The notes beneath the pieces are model-generated. The model saw only the letters and a program-made list of their open reading frames with translations, searched no databases and was not told the DNA's origin. DNA of 41,372 nucleotides from Bryobacterales bacterium (lineage in GTDB: Bacteria; Acidobacteriota; Terriglobia; Bryobacterales; Bryobacteraceae). Each line of letters starts with the position of its first letter. The stretch's first letter is position 1. Location: the NCBI GenBank assembly GCA_016789745.1, contig JAEUQF010000145.1, forward strand, positions 1-41,372. Reading direction: 5' to 3'. This document shows, piece after piece, positions 8,385 to 18,489 of this stretch. The position numbers were made by a program, and so were the translations under genes.

Positions 8385-9984
8385 ATGGTCGTCGGCAAGA
8401 AGATCGGTTTCATCGCGGTTGGCTCGGTTGTCGCCACCGCTTGCGCGGGTTTGCTGGTCCAGCGCGCCACCATTCGCCGTCAGGGCATCGATATGCTCCG
8501 CGATACCATGCGTGTCACTGTCCAAAGTGCCGAGAACGCGCGCAATGCCATCTCCCGGCTCCGCAACGCTGACGTCTTCGATGACGCCCGGCTAAAGGCC
8601 AATCTCGCCGGCGCCGCCGACTTCCGCAAACTGCCCTTGTACCAGACGGTGCCGATCGTCGCCGCCTGGACCTCGATTGCCGAAGTCGCCAAACGCGAAG
8701 GTTACCAGTTCCGCGTTGCCGCACAACAGCCGCGCAACGCCCATAACCTGCCCGATCCGGATGAGTCCCGCATCCTGGCCGCCCTGCTCCAACAGGGCGC
8801 CGAGGAGTACTTCGCCGTGGATGAGAAGGCCAACCAAGTCCTCTACGCCCGCGCCATCAAGCTCAGTGCGGACTGCCTGGTCTGCCATGGCGATCCCCGC
8901 CATAGTCCTACCCAGGACGGGAGGGATCTGCTGGGATTTCGCATGGAAGGCTGGAAAGACGGCGACCGCCACGGCATCTTTCTGCTGCGGTCCAGCCTCG
9001 GCCGTGTCGATGCCGCCGTACGCGCCGGCATGCTGCAGACCGCCCTGTGGCTGGTCCCGCTGTCCCTGCTCATCGGTATCGCGGTCTATGTCCTGGTGGG
9101 CCGCATCAGTTCGCTCCTGCTCGGGCTGACCGGATCGGTGGCGGTGGCCGCCGAGCAGGTCAGCAGTGCCGTGAACCAGATGAGCAAAGCCAGCCACGCC
9201 CTGTCCCAGGGAACGTTCGAGCAGACCGCCTCCCTGCAGGAGACCTCCGCGGGTAAGCGATGCCATTGCCTCGCTTACCCGCCGGAACTCCGGTGCCGCT
9301 CACCAGGCCATGGAGAAGATGGACGCGGTGCAGACCGCGGTGGCCGAAGGCAACGCCAGTCTCAAGCAGATGGTCACGTCCATGTCGGCGATGCATGCCT
9401 CCAACCAGCGCATTTCGAAGATCATTCAGGTCATCGACGACGTCGCCTTCCAAACCAATATCCTGGCTCTCAACGCCGCCGTCGAGGCGGCCCGCGCCGG
9501 AGAGGCAGGGGCCGGATTCGCGGTCGTGGCCGACGAGGTGCGGGCCCTGGCCCAGCGTTCGGCCCAGGCTGCCCGCGACACCGCGCCGCTGATTGAGGAG
9601 TCCATCACCCGGGGCAATGACGGCGTCGCCAGGCTGAACCACGTCGCGGCCCTTGTCCAGGACATCACCCAACTGGCCGCTGCGGCCAAGACCACCGTAG
9701 GAGAAGTCGCCGCCAGCTGCGGTGACCAGTCGCGCGGGATCGAGCAAATGACCCAGGCGGTCACCCGCATCGGCAGTGTCACGCAGTCCAATGCCGCCAT
9801 GGCCGAGCAGAGCGCCGCCAGCACCGCCGAGATCGCCGCCCAGGTCGATTCGCTCCACGGCATGGCCCGCCAGCTGCGCCACCTGGTCGATGACCGGGGG
9901 ACCTCCTACCCTGGCCCTTTTCGTACCGTTCGGTACCGCAAGCAAGGCTATCATAGGAAACATCGGGAGGTTAGTCCATGTTGA
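8385..9984 (+). pseudogene. methyl-accepting chemotaxis protein with haem-binding sensor domain, frameshifted
   Basis: The ATG at 8385 follows GGAG (8371-8374). Membrane segment 1 spans ~5-25. The periplasmic domain (~26-215) resembles the Tll0287-like/DUF3365 sensor domain and carries a c-type haem motif CLVCH at 164-168. Membrane segment 2 spans ~219-240. The signalling part follows after a frameshift: codons up to LQETSAG (to ~9253) are in one frame, while [13 protein letters not shown] onward is in the next. One extra G in the GGG at 9251-9253 restores a single ~530-residue receptor. The second part holds the highly conserved hairpin ([38 protein letters not shown]). The last ~30 residues look non-native, so the end may also be disturbed. 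Intact, it would sense a redox or gas ligand and signal to CheA. Its end overlaps the next gene's start by seven bases. Confidence 0.75.
9923..9936. promoter_or_regulatory. 14-base palindrome upstream of the TonB receptor
   Basis: GTACCG and CGGTAC flank TT, 41 bases before the receptor start at 9978. The position suits an operator, but no regulator is known and it lies within the frameshifted tail of the chemotaxis gene. Confidence 0.25.
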
Positions 9985-12900
9985 AGCTCTCTGCACGAGC
10001 TGCCTGCGCAGCTCTGTCTCTACTCTTTACCTTGCCCCTGGCCGCGCAGACCAGTCTCGCTACCATCACCGGGACCATTACGGACCCGCAGGGCGCCGGG
10101 ATCCCGGAGGTGAAGGTCGAAGTGACCAACCTCGGCACCGGCCTCACCTATGCGCGCAATAGCTCGGCTGACGGCACTTATGTCATTCCGCAGTTGCCGA
10201 TCGGGGCCTACAAACTGGAGGCATCGGTCACCGGCTTTAAGGCCTTCCTGCAGTCCGGCATCACGCTCGAAGTCAACCAGCGCCAGCGCGTCGACATCCG
10301 CATGGAAGTCGGCAATGTCAGCGAGAGCGTCAGCGTCACCGCCGAGATCCCGCGTGTCCAGACCGAGGATTCCACCCTCGGCGCCGTTGTCGAGCGCAAG
10401 CGAATCGAAGAACTGCCGCTCAACGGACGCCATGTCTTCAACCTGGTGAAGATCGTGCCCGGCGTCCAGCCGCGAAACGACACCACCGACGGCTTTGCCG
10501 AAATCTCGAATCAGGCCTTCTCCCAGATCCGTATCAACGGCGGGCCGGCCTACGGCAATCAGTTCTTTCTCGATGGCGCGGTGAACTCCGCGCCCGTGCA
10601 CAATGAGATCGCCGTGGTCCCGATGTCGGATGCGGTGGAGGAGTTTCGCGTCGAGACCTCGGCGCTGAAGGCCGAGTTCGGCCAAACCTCGGGCGGCGTG
10701 ATCAACGTCGTCACAAAAATGGGCGGCAATCAGTTCTCCGGCAGTCTGTACGAGTTTCTCCGTAACGACGCGCTCGATGCCCGCAACGCCTTTGCCACCC
10801 AGCCCGATCCGCGCACCGGCCGCATCAAGCAGGTGCTGCGCTACAACCAGTTCGGCGGCACCGTGGGCGGGCCGGTGTTGATCCCGAAACTGTACAACGG
10901 CCGTAACCGCACGTTCTTCTTTGTCGGCTATGAGCAGTGGCGCTGGCGCGCCTCCGGGAGTCCGCGCCTGGGCTCGGTAGCGGCGCCAGCTTTCCGCACC
11001 GGCGACTTTTCGAACTTCCGCGATGGACAGGGGCGGCAGATTCCGCTGTTCGATCCGTCGACCACACGCGCCAATCCCAATGGGGCCGGCTTTGTGCGCG
11101 ACCCGCTGCCGAACAACCGGATTCCCTCGAGCCGCATCGACCCGCTCTCGGCGCGCGTGCTCGCCTATCACCCGGCCGCCAACGCCACCCCGACCGACCC
11201 GTTCACGTTCGCCAACAACTACATCGCGCTGATTCCGTCGTCTTCCGATCAGGGCGTGACGACCGTTCGCGTCGATCACCGCATGACGGCCAACGATTCG
11301 CTCTTCTTCCGGCTCAGCAGCACCCGCAATACGCGCCGGGACCGCGGCTGGGGTTTGGAGGAGGCCGACCCGGTGGCCCGCAACGACCAGCGCGACAACC
11401 ACAGCGTCGTCGCGAACTACACGAAGGTGGTGACGCCGCACGTGGTCAATGACCTGCGCGTCGCGGTCTCGCGCCAGTGGCTGCCGTTCATGCATCCGAG
11501 TTTCGACCAGGACTGGCCGGCCAAGTTGGGATACGCGCCGCAGATCCCACAGGATCAGTTCCCGCCGGTGGTGTTGGGCGATGGGTTGCTCGGCATCGGG
11601 CAAGCATCGTTCTCGGCCGGATTGCGCGCCCAGCAATACGTCCAGGTGGTCGACGGCGTGAGCCTCACCAGCGGCCGCCACATCTTCAAAACCGGCTTCG
11701 ACCTGCGCTGGTCGCGGCTGAGCTTCATCAACCGCGTCAACCCGTCCGGGCGCTTCGATTTCAGTGCCGCGCTGACGGGCAATCCGCAACAGCCGGCCAA
11801 CACCGGCTCCGGACTCGCCAGCTTCCTGCTGGGCGAAGTGGGCGGCGGCAACATCGGCGTGCGGCCGTTCTTCCAATACCGCTCCGTCCCGCTAGGCACC
11901 TACTTCCAGGATGACTGGAAGATCACCCGCACGTTGACCCTGAACCTGGGCGTCCGCTACGACATCAGCTTCGGGCCGCGGGAGATGCACAACCGCTATT
12001 CGAGCTTCGATCCGTTCGTGCGGAACTCGCAGACCGGCCTGCCCGGCGTGCTGAACTACGCCGGCGTCAATGGCTTTCCGGACACGTTCGTCGATCTGGA
12101 CAAGAACAACCTGGCGCCGCGCTTTGGCTTTGCCTGGGATCCGAAAGGCGACGGCAAGACGGCTATTCGCGGCGGTTACGGGATCATCTACACGATTTCG
12201 GAAATCGGCCACACCGGCGGCGATAACTCCAACGCCGCGGGCTTCTCGGTGGATACGCCCTTCCAGGGTCCCGCGGGAACGCCCGCCAAGGCCTTCCAGT
12301 TCAGCCAGGGGCCGAGCCTGATTCTGCAGCCGCAGGGAGCGGCGGGTGGTCCCAGTGCCTTCCGCGGCTTTGGCGTCCGCTACCAGGACCGCAACGGCCG
12401 CACGCCCTATATGCAGCAGTGGAACCTCACGCTGCAGCGCTCGCTGTGGGCGGGATGGGTTGCCAGCGGTATTTACTCCGGTAGCCGCGGCGTGAAGCTG
12501 TTCGGAGGCAACTACAACCTGAACCAGCTCGATCCGAAGTACTTCAGCGAGGGCCTCGCGCTGCAGACCAACGTACCCAACCCGTTTGCCGGGCAGATCG
12601 CCTCCGGCCCGCTCGCTGGCGCGCAGATCCAGCGCCAGCGGCTGCTGGTGCCGTTCCCCGACTACCAGACCGTGGTCACCTTCGGTGCCAACAACGCCAG
12701 TTCGTCGTTCCACTCGGTGCAGTTGCTGTTAGAGAAGCGCTTCTCGGACGGACTGTCGGCCATGATCAGCTATACCGGCAGCAAACTCATCACCGACAAC
12801 TTCGCGCTCGGTGGGGGCGGCGATGCTTCCGGTACCGGCGACTTCCGCATCGGCGCCTATAACCGCAGCCTGGAAAAGGCGATCGACATCGATGACGTCA

Positions 12901-13454
12901 GCCAGCGCCTGGTGGCCAGCGGCGTGGTCGAAGTGCCTTATGGCCGCGGCCGCAAGTTCGGTTCGGGCATTCCGCGCGCCCTCGATGCCATCGCCGGCGG
13001 CTGGCAGTTCAACACCGTCACCACCTTGCAGAAGGGCCGCCCGCTGCAGGTTCGCGGCAGCAACAACTTCACCGGCATCAACTACCCGGACCTGGTGGCC
13101 GACCCGTCGCTTCCGAGCGATAGCCGCGGGCCGAACCGCTGGTTCAACACCGATGCTTTCCGCAATCCGGCCAACTTCGTGATTGGCAACGCGCCCCGCA
13201 CGCTGCCTTCGACTCGTGGCCCCGGCCTGGTGGATGTCAGCTTCTCGGTGTTCAAGGTGTTCTCCTTCCGGGAACGCTACCGGCTGGAGACCCGCTGGGA
13301 GATGTTCAATGCGTTGAACACGGTGAACCTGGGTGCGCCCAACACCAGCTTCACGCCCAACGCGCAGGGCGTAAACACCAATGCGAACTTCGGCCGGATC
13401 TTCAGCGCGCTCGAAGCCCGGCGCATGCAGTTGGGGCTGCGGCTGACCTTCTGA
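9978..13454 (+). CDS. TonB-dependent receptor, Oar-like, with carboxypeptidase-regulatory-like domain
   Basis: The start is set by GGGAGG (9965-9970) seven bases before the ATG. The 1158-residue product has a signal peptide cut after LAAQ (~24). Residues ~27-110 form a carboxypeptidase-regulatory-like beta-sandwich ([36 protein letters not shown]). A plug domain follows (~130-240), with [12 protein letters not shown] and [20 protein letters not shown], then a long outer-membrane beta-barrel ending MQLGLRLTF with a terminal Phe. Oar-like receptors are greatly expanded in Solibacter-type Acidobacteriota and are thought to import large or polymeric ligands; the ligand here is unknown. No TonB box is obvious. 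An FAD oxidoreductase gene starts 17 bases downstream, so both are probably one operon. Confidence 0.93.
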   Translation: MLKLSARAACAALSLLFTLPLAAQTSLATITGTITDPQGAGIPEVKVEVTNLGTGLTYARNSSADGTYVIPQLPIGAYKLEASVTGFKAFLQSGITLEVNQRQRVDIRMEVGNVSESVSVTAEIPRVQTEDSTLGAVVERKRIEELPLNGRHVFNLVKIVPGVQPRNDTTDGFAEISNQAFSQIRINGGPAYGNQFFLDGAVNSAPVHNEIAVVPMSDAVEEFRVETSALKAEFGQTSGGVINVVTKMGGNQFSGSLYEFLRNDALDARNAFATQPDPRTGRIKQVLRYNQFGGTVGGPVLIPKLYNGRNRTFFFVGYEQWRWRASGSPRLGSVAAPAFRTGDFSNFRDGQGRQIPLFDPSTTRANPNGAGFVRDPLPNNRIPSSRIDPLSARVLAYHPAANATPTDPFTFANNYIALIPSSSDQGVTTVRVDHRMTANDSLFFRLSSTRNTRRDRGWGLEEADPVARNDQRDNHSVVANYTKVVTPHVVNDLRVAVSRQWLPFMHPSFDQDWPAKLGYAPQIPQDQFPPVVLGDGLLGIGQASFSAGLRAQQYVQVVDGVSLTSGRHIFKTGFDLRWSRLSFINRVNPSGRFDFSAALTGNPQQPANTGSGLASFLLGEVGGGNIGVRPFFQYRSVPLGTYFQDDWKITRTLTLNLGVRYDISFGPREMHNRYSSFDPFVRNSQTGLPGVLNYAGVNGFPDTFVDLDKNNLAPRFGFAWDPKGDGKTAIRGGYGIIYTISEIGHTGGDNSNAAGFSVDTPFQGPAGTPAKAFQFSQGPSLILQPQGAAGGPSAFRGFGVRYQDRNGRTPYMQQWNLTLQRSLWAGWVASGIYSGSRGVKLFGGNYNLNQLDPKYFSEGLALQTNVPNPFAGQIASGPLAGAQIQRQRLLVPFPDYQTVVTFGANNASSSFHSVQLLLEKRFSDGLSAMISYTGSKLITDNFALGGGGDASGTGDFRIGAYNRSLEKAIDIDDVSQRLVASGVVEVPYGRGRKFGSGIPRALDAIAGGWQFNTVTTLQKGRPLQVRGSNNFTGINYPDLVADPSLPSDSRGPNRWFNTDAFRNPANFVIGNAPRTLPSTRGPGLVDVSFSVFKVFSFRERYRLETRWEMFNALNTVNLGAPNTSFTPNAQGVNTNANFGRIFSALEARRMQLGLRLTF

Positions 13455-13471
13455 GCCGGGGAGAAGCAAAG

Positions 13472-15142
13472 ATGAGAACGCTCACGGGAGTGCTTTTGCT
13501 GGCGATGGCCGGATCGGCCTGGGCCCAGTCGCGGACTTATGACTTCGTGGTTTACGGTGGATCGGCGGGCGGCGTGATGACGGCGGTCGGCGCCGCCCGC
13601 CAGGGACTCAAAGTGGCGCTGGTCCATCCGGGCCGGCACATTGGAGGACTGGTCAGCGGCGGGCTTTCCGGCACCGATCTCGGGCGCCGCGAGGTAATCG
13701 GAGGCCTGGCGCTGGAGTTCTACTTCCGCGCCGGACGCCACTACCGGCTGGATCGCCACGCGCAGGAACTGGCCTGGACGCCGGAGCCGAAGGTGGCCGA
13801 GGCGATCATGCGCGAGATGCTGCGCGAGAGCCAGGTGACGCTGATCGAGCAGCAGCGGCTGCGCGAGAAGACGGGCGTTCGTCGGGAGGGCGCGCGCCTT
13901 GTCGAGATCGTGATGGAGAACGGCGCGCGCTATCAGGCCCGCATGTTCGCCGACTGCTCCTATGAAGGCGACCTGATGGCGCAGGCCAAGGTGAGCTACA
14001 CCTATGGCCGCGAGTCGGCGCAGCAGTATGGCGAATCGCTGGCCGGCATCCGCGCCCATACGCCGAGCCATCAGTTTGCCGTCGATGTGCCGGCACGGGA
14101 TGAGCGGGGCAGGCTGTTGCCGGAGATCTCGGCAGAGCCGCGGGGCGAGGCTGGCGCCGCCGACAAGCGGATCCAGGCCTATAACTTCCGCGTCATCGCC
14201 ACCGATGTTCCGGAGAACCGCGTTCCGTGGCCGAAGCCCGACAACTACGACGTGGCCCGTTACGAACTGCTGGCCCGCTACATCACGGCGATGACGCCGT
14301 ACCTCGGCCGGCCGCTGGATATCAATGAAGTCAACCTGCTGCGGCTGATTCCCAACGGCAAGGCGGATTTCAATAACCGCAACGGGTTTTCCACCGACTA
14401 CATCGGCAAGAACTATGAGTATCCGGAAGGCTCCTACGCGGTGCGGGACCGCATCTGGAAAGAGCACGAGGATTACCAGAAGGGCTTCTATTACTTTCTG
14501 GCGACCGATCCGCGGGTGCCCAAGCCGTTACAGGAGCAGATGAACCGCTGGGGCCTGGCGAAGGACGAGTTCGTCGATACCGGCAACTGGCCGCATCAGC
14601 TCTACATCCGGGAGGCTCGCCGCATGGTGGGCGAGTATGTGGCGGTGCAGAAGGACCTGCAGACGGATCTTAGTAAGCCGGACGCGGTAGGCATGGGCAG
14701 TTACAACAGCGATTCGCACAACCTGCAGCGGTTCGTGAATGACAAGGGGTTCGTGGAGAATGAAGGCGATGTGCAGGTTCCGGTGAAGCCCTATCAGATT
14801 GCCTACCGCTCGCTGGTGCCCAAGCGCGGCGAAGTGGAGAACCTGCTGGTGCCGGTGTGCCTGTCGGCCTCGCACATCGCCTATTCGAGCATGCGCATGG
14901 AGCCGCAGTACATGCTGTTGGGCCATGCCGCGGGAGTGGCGGCGGCCTTGGCGATTCGCGGTGGCAAGGCGGTGCAGGATGTGCCGGTGGCCGAACTGCA
15001 GCGCCAACTGCTGGCTGAAGGTGGCGTGCTGGAACTAGGGACCGAATACCAGAACCGCGCGCTGTCTGTTATTCGGGCGCGCTTCGCTGGGCCGCCGCGG
15101 AAGGGGCCGGTGCCGTGGGGCCGCCCCGAACCGAAGCCCTGA
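13472..15142 (+). CDS. secreted FAD-dependent oxidoreductase (FAD_oxidored family)
   Basis: The 556-residue protein has a signal peptide ending near AWAQ (~19). It is followed directly by a Rossmann dinucleotide-binding start, YDFVVYGGSAGG, with the glycine motif at 29-34 and GLKVALVHPGRHIGG after it. The body matches the FAD-dependent oxidoreductase family often seen with secreted sugar- or polymer-degrading systems in Acidobacteriota, Planctomycetota and Bacteroidota. Supporting motifs are MFADCSYEGDLMAQAKV (near 160-175) and VPVCLSASHIAYSSMRMEPQ with AAGVAAALA near the C-terminus, typical of the second FAD contact. The substrate is unknown. It follows the TonB receptor by 17 bases with GGGGAGAAG as ribosome site, suggesting oxidation of a compound that the receptor handles. 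Its last 74 bases overlap the convergent PEP-CTERM gene. Confidence 0.88.
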   Translation: MRTLTGVLLLAMAGSAWAQSRTYDFVVYGGSAGGVMTAVGAARQGLKVALVHPGRHIGGLVSGGLSGTDLGRREVIGGLALEFYFRAGRHYRLDRHAQELAWTPEPKVAEAIMREMLRESQVTLIEQQRLREKTGVRREGARLVEIVMENGARYQARMFADCSYEGDLMAQAKVSYTYGRESAQQYGESLAGIRAHTPSHQFAVDVPARDERGRLLPEISAEPRGEAGAADKRIQAYNFRVIATDVPENRVPWPKPDNYDVARYELLARYITAMTPYLGRPLDINEVNLLRLIPNGKADFNNRNGFSTDYIGKNYEYPEGSYAVRDRIWKEHEDYQKGFYYFLATDPRVPKPLQEQMNRWGLAKDEFVDTGNWPHQLYIREARRMVGEYVAVQKDLQTDLSKPDAVGMGSYNSDSHNLQRFVNDKGFVENEGDVQVPVKPYQIAYRSLVPKRGEVENLLVPVCLSASHIAYSSMRMEPQYMLLGHAAGVAAALAIRGGKAVQDVPVAELQRQLLAEGGVLELGTEYQNRALSVIRARFAGPPRKGPVPWGRPEPKP

Positions 15143-15806
15143 TCAGCAGGACCGCGAGCGCCAACACGCCGGCCAGCGCTGTTGCGGGTTCCGGAGCGGC
15201 GGTCACCGGGACCTCGTCGGAAGCGAGGGTCGCGAAGGTAAATGTGGAACTTGTCCACGTCCAGGTATGTCCCTGGGGGAAGGCATCGCTTTCGTAACGG
15301 CGATAGATGGAGGTAACAAAGCCGGATCCGGTGAGATCCAGGCGCAGATCGACGTCTCTGGGGTTTAGGTCGCGGGAAGTGTCCTGGATCCAGAGCCGCC
15401 AATCCCGGGTAGTGAAAGGCGCCTCGACGCTTTCGGCGACCGCAGCGCCGCCGGCCTGGGCAAACAGGTGCATCGTGCCGAACAGCACCGGGTAGGGGCT
15501 CGACCGGTAATAGGTGACTCCGTTGACCATCACGGAGTCGCCGTGGCTGGAGTCCAGGGTGCCGTAGAAGGAAGGAGAGGTGACGGTGCCGTCAGGGCAG
15601 GGGAGATTGCTCGACTCGTAACAGCCGTCGCCCGGCGCGTTGGCGAAGTAGGCTGCGCCTTTGATCTCGAGGCCGTTGCCGTAGAGTTCAAGGGAGGTGC
15701 CAAAGTAGCTGCCGAAACGGCTGAACTGCATTTGTCCGTGCGTAATCGTAATCGGCGCCGCGTTCATTTCGGCCGCCACTAACAGAAGCCAGGGGAGAAG
15801 AGTCAT
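15069..15806 (-). CDS. PEP-CTERM sorting-domain protein
   Basis: The 245-residue protein has a short signal peptide (MTLLPWLLLVAAEMNAA) and a mid-section of beta-strand character with little similarity to known enzymes. Near residues 205-228 it carries PEPATALAG, a hydrophobic stretch and a basic RASVR, which is the PEP-CTERM signal recognised by exosortase for surface anchoring or release. Such proteins usually stop right after the basic cluster; here 17 more residues follow, where the gene runs antisense into the end of the FAD oxidoreductase gene. Exosortase systems are linked to exopolysaccharide production in known species. The gene begins 57 bases after the GH63-like glucosidase stop on the same strand. 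The ribosome site is poor, so the exact start is uncertain. Confidence 0.75.
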   Translation of the reverse strand: MTLLPWLLLVAAEMNAAPITITHGQMQFSRFGSYFGTSLELYGNGLEIKGAAYFANAPGDGCYESSNLPCPDGTVTSPSFYGTLDSSHGDSVMVNGVTYYRSSPYPVLFGTMHLFAQAGGAAVAESVEAPFTTRDWRLWIQDTSRDLNPRDVDLRLDLTGSGFVTSIYRRYESDAFPQGHTWTWTSSTFTFATLASDEVPVTAAPEPATALAGVLALAVLLIRASVRGGPTAPAPSAAAQRSAPE

Positions 15807-15863
15807 AACAGAACACTCTGCCCCTAAGAGAGTTGAGAGTACGAAAATGCTACAGACGATTTC

Positions 15864-18482
15864 TTACTCGCCGCTTTGCTGGATCAGCTTGGCGACTAAG
15901 CCGGTCCAGCCGGTTTGGTGGCTGGCTCCGAGGCCCGCGCCGTTGTCGCCGTGGAAGTACTCGTAGAACAGAACGTGGTCCTTAAAGTTGGGGTCGGACT
16001 GGAACTTCTCCGTCCCTCCATAGGCAGGGCGCCGGCCGTTGTGGTCCTTGAGGAATAACCGGGATAGGCGGCGCGAGAGTTCGGCCGCCACATCGCCGAG
16101 GTTCATCCAGTTCCCGGACCGGGTGGGGAACTCGACGCGCAGGTCCTCGCCGTAGTACCAGTGGAATTTCTGCAGGGACTCGATCATGAGGTAGTTCACC
16201 GGAAACCAGACAGGGCCGCGCCAGTTCGAGTTGCCGCCGAACAGGCCGGTGGTGGATTCGGCCGGCTCGTAGCTGACGCCGTAGTCCTGACCTTCGATGC
16301 GTAGGGAGAAGGGGCGGTCCTTATGGCAGCGGGAGACCGAGCGCAGGCCGTAAGGAGAGAGGAACTCGTCCTCGTCGAGCATGGTGCGCAGGACGCGTTC
16401 GAGACGGTGCCAGGGCACGATGGAGACCAGGCGGCGGGCCTCGACGCCGTAGCGGGTCATGGACGCCATGTTGGCGCAGAGATCCTGGCGGTTCTTGAGG
16501 AACCACTGCATGCGCTTCTTGAAGCCGGGCAGTTGGTCGATGACGGCCGGCTCGAGGGTGTCGACCGCGAATAGCGGGATTAAGCCCACCATCGAGCGGA
16601 CCTTGGTGGGGATGCGGCGGTGACTGCCGTCGTCGCGGGGCAGGCGGATGCAGTCGTAGTAGAAGCCGTCCTCTTCGTCCCAGAGGGCCTGGTCGTCGCT
16701 GCCGTTCATTGCGGCGGCGATGTAGAGGAAGTGTTCGAAGAACTTGCTGGCGATGTCCTCATAGGCCTGGTTAGTGAGCGCCAGTTCGAGGGCGATCTTG
16801 AGCATGTTGAGGCAATACATGGCCATCCAGGCGGTGGCGTCGGACTGCTCGAGGCGACCGCCGCCGGGGATGGGCTTGCTGCGGTCGAAGATGCCGATGT
16901 TGTCGAGGCCGAGGAAGCCGCCTTCGAAGATGTTGTTGCCTTCGGAGTCCTTGCGATTCACCCACCAGGTGAAGTTCATGAGGAGCTTGTGGAAGACGCT
17001 TTCGAGGAAGGCGGTGTCGGCCTTGCCCTGGAGCTTGCGGTCGATTTGATAGACGCGCCAGCAGCCCCAGGCATGCACGGGTGGGTTGACGTCGTTGAGT
17101 GCCCATTCATAGGCGGGGAGTTGGCCGTTGGGGTGCATGTACCATTCGCGCAGGAACAGCGACATCTGGCTCTTGGCGAATTCGGGGTCGATGAGGGCGA
17201 AGGGGATCATGTGGAAGGCGTGGTCCCAGGCGGCATACCAGGGGTACTCCCACTTGTCGGGCATGGAGATGATGTCGGCGTTGAAAAGGTGCTTCCATTC
17301 GCTGTTGCGGGCGCCGCGGCGGGAGATGGGGGGAGGTGGCTGGCCGGGGTCGCCGCGGAGCCAGTCTTCGATGACGTAGTGATAGAACTGCTTGCTCCAG
17401 AGCATGCCGGCGAAGGCCTGGCGCTGGACGTTGCGGGCATCGTCACTGATGTCGGTGCGCTGGAAGGAGTGATAAAAGTCGTCGGCTTCGGCGATGCGCT
17501 GGTCGAAGATGGCGGGGATGTCGAGGGGTGGGCTGTCGCGGCGGCAGAGGCGAAGATGGAGGACGCGCTCGGCGCCGGGGTCGAGATGGATGGTGTAGTG
17601 GCCGGCGGCCTTGCTTCCGATCAGGTCGTTGCTGATGGCATGGCGCTGGCGTCGGATGATGTGTTCGTGAAAGCCGTCCTTGTAGAAGCCGCGCTCGCTG
17701 CGGGTGGAATAGAAACGTTCGGAGTTGGTGACGTTATCGGTGAAGAGGATCTCGGGCGAGCCCTCGAACTCGAGCAGGAAGCGGCCCAGCGAGTTCTCTT
17801 CGGCCTCGACGACATTGGAGTCGATCTGCCAGATGGAAGGGCGTTCGCGGTGATAGCCCCAACTCCAGGTGTTGCGGAACCAGAGTTGGGGGATGAGGTG
17901 GAGGGTCGCGCTATCGGGGCCGCGGTTGATGATGCGGATGCGGATGGCAATGTCGTCGAGGTCGGCCTTGGCATACTCGACGAAGATGTCCCAGTAGCGG
18001 TCGCCGGCAAAGACGCCGGTGTCCAGGAGTTCGTACTCGTACTGGTAGATGTTGCGATTGTGGTGGGTGAGTTGGGTGTAGGGGAACTCGGCCTGCGGAT
18101 ACTTGTAGAGCCCCTTCATGTAGGAGTGGGTGGGGGTGGAGTCGAGGTAGTAGTAGAGTTCCTTGACGTCTTCGCCGTGGTTGCCCTGGGGGCCGGTAAG
18201 GCCGAAGAGGCGCTCTTTGAGGATGTGGTCGCGGCCGTTCCAGAGGGCGAGGGAGAAGCAGAGGCGCTGGTGGTTATCGCAGATGCCGAGGAGGCCGTCT
18301 TCGCCCCAGCGATAGGCGCGGGAGCGCGCGTGGTCATGCGGGAAGTAGTCCCAGGCGGTGCCGTAAGGGCTGTAGTCTTCCCTGACCGTGCCCCATTGGC
18401 GTTCGCTTAAGTAAGGGCCCCAGCGGCGCCAGTGCCGTAAGCGGGCGCCGGCAACTTCGATGCGTCTGCGTTCAGCTGACAT
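15864..18482 (-). CDS. GH63-like (MGH1-type) glucosidase
   Basis: The 872-residue protein matches the long bacterial glucosidases of the GH63/mannosylglycerate-hydrolase-like group, which hydrolyse alpha-glucosidic linkages with an inverting (alpha/alpha)6 barrel. The N-terminal beta-sandwich part begins [18 protein letters not shown]. The barrel contains [20 protein letters not shown] near residue 420, where the catalytic acid aspartate is expected, then [20 protein letters not shown]. The C-terminal part has [16 protein letters not shown] and [20 protein letters not shown] near 840, where the catalytic base lies in this fold. No signal peptide is visible, so it is probably cytoplasmic. It starts seven bases after the methyltransferase stop, in the TIGR00300-queF-methyltransferase run. 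The substrate is inferred only from the family. Confidence 0.9.
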   Translation of the reverse strand: MSAERRRIEVAGARLRHWRRWGPYLSERQWGTVREDYSPYGTAWDYFPHDHARSRAYRWGEDGLLGICDNHQRLCFSLALWNGRDHILKERLFGLTGPQGNHGEDVKELYYYLDSTPTHSYMKGLYKYPQAEFPYTQLTHHNRNIYQYEYELLDTGVFAGDRYWDIFVEYAKADLDDIAIRIRIINRGPDSATLHLIPQLWFRNTWSWGYHRERPSIWQIDSNVVEAEENSLGRFLLEFEGSPEILFTDNVTNSERFYSTRSERGFYKDGFHEHIIRRQRHAISNDLIGSKAAGHYTIHLDPGAERVLHLRLCRRDSPPLDIPAIFDQRIAEADDFYHSFQRTDISDDARNVQRQAFAGMLWSKQFYHYVIEDWLRGDPGQPPPPISRRGARNSEWKHLFNADIISMPDKWEYPWYAAWDHAFHMIPFALIDPEFAKSQMSLFLREWYMHPNGQLPAYEWALNDVNPPVHAWGCWRVYQIDRKLQGKADTAFLESVFHKLLMNFTWWVNRKDSEGNNIFEGGFLGLDNIGIFDRSKPIPGGGRLEQSDATAWMAMYCLNMLKIALELALTNQAYEDIASKFFEHFLYIAAAMNGSDDQALWDEEDGFYYDCIRLPRDDGSHRRIPTKVRSMVGLIPLFAVDTLEPAVIDQLPGFKKRMQWFLKNRQDLCANMASMTRYGVEARRLVSIVPWHRLERVLRTMLDEDEFLSPYGLRSVSRCHKDRPFSLRIEGQDYGVSYEPAESTTGLFGGNSNWRGPVWFPVNYLMIESLQKFHWYYGEDLRVEFPTRSGNWMNLGDVAAELSRRLSRLFLKDHNGRRPAYGGTEKFQSDPNFKDHVLFYEYFHGDNGAGLGASHQTGWTGLVAKLIQQSGE

Positions 18483-18489
18483 GTATGGT

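Noticed and set aside
10020..11876. 618-codon open frame antisense to the TonB receptor
   Set aside because: Arg/His/Ala-rich without domains, while the plus-strand frame has a signal peptide, plug and barrel.
8241..13000. Replication origin with DnaA boxes
   Set aside because: The skew suggests origin polarity, but I found no TTATNCACA cluster or origin-linked genes, so no origin feature was annotated.
16620..18410. 596-codon plus-strand frame opposite the GH63-like gene
   Set aside because: Val/Glu/Gly-rich shadow with no family features; the minus-strand frame has clear catalytic motifs.
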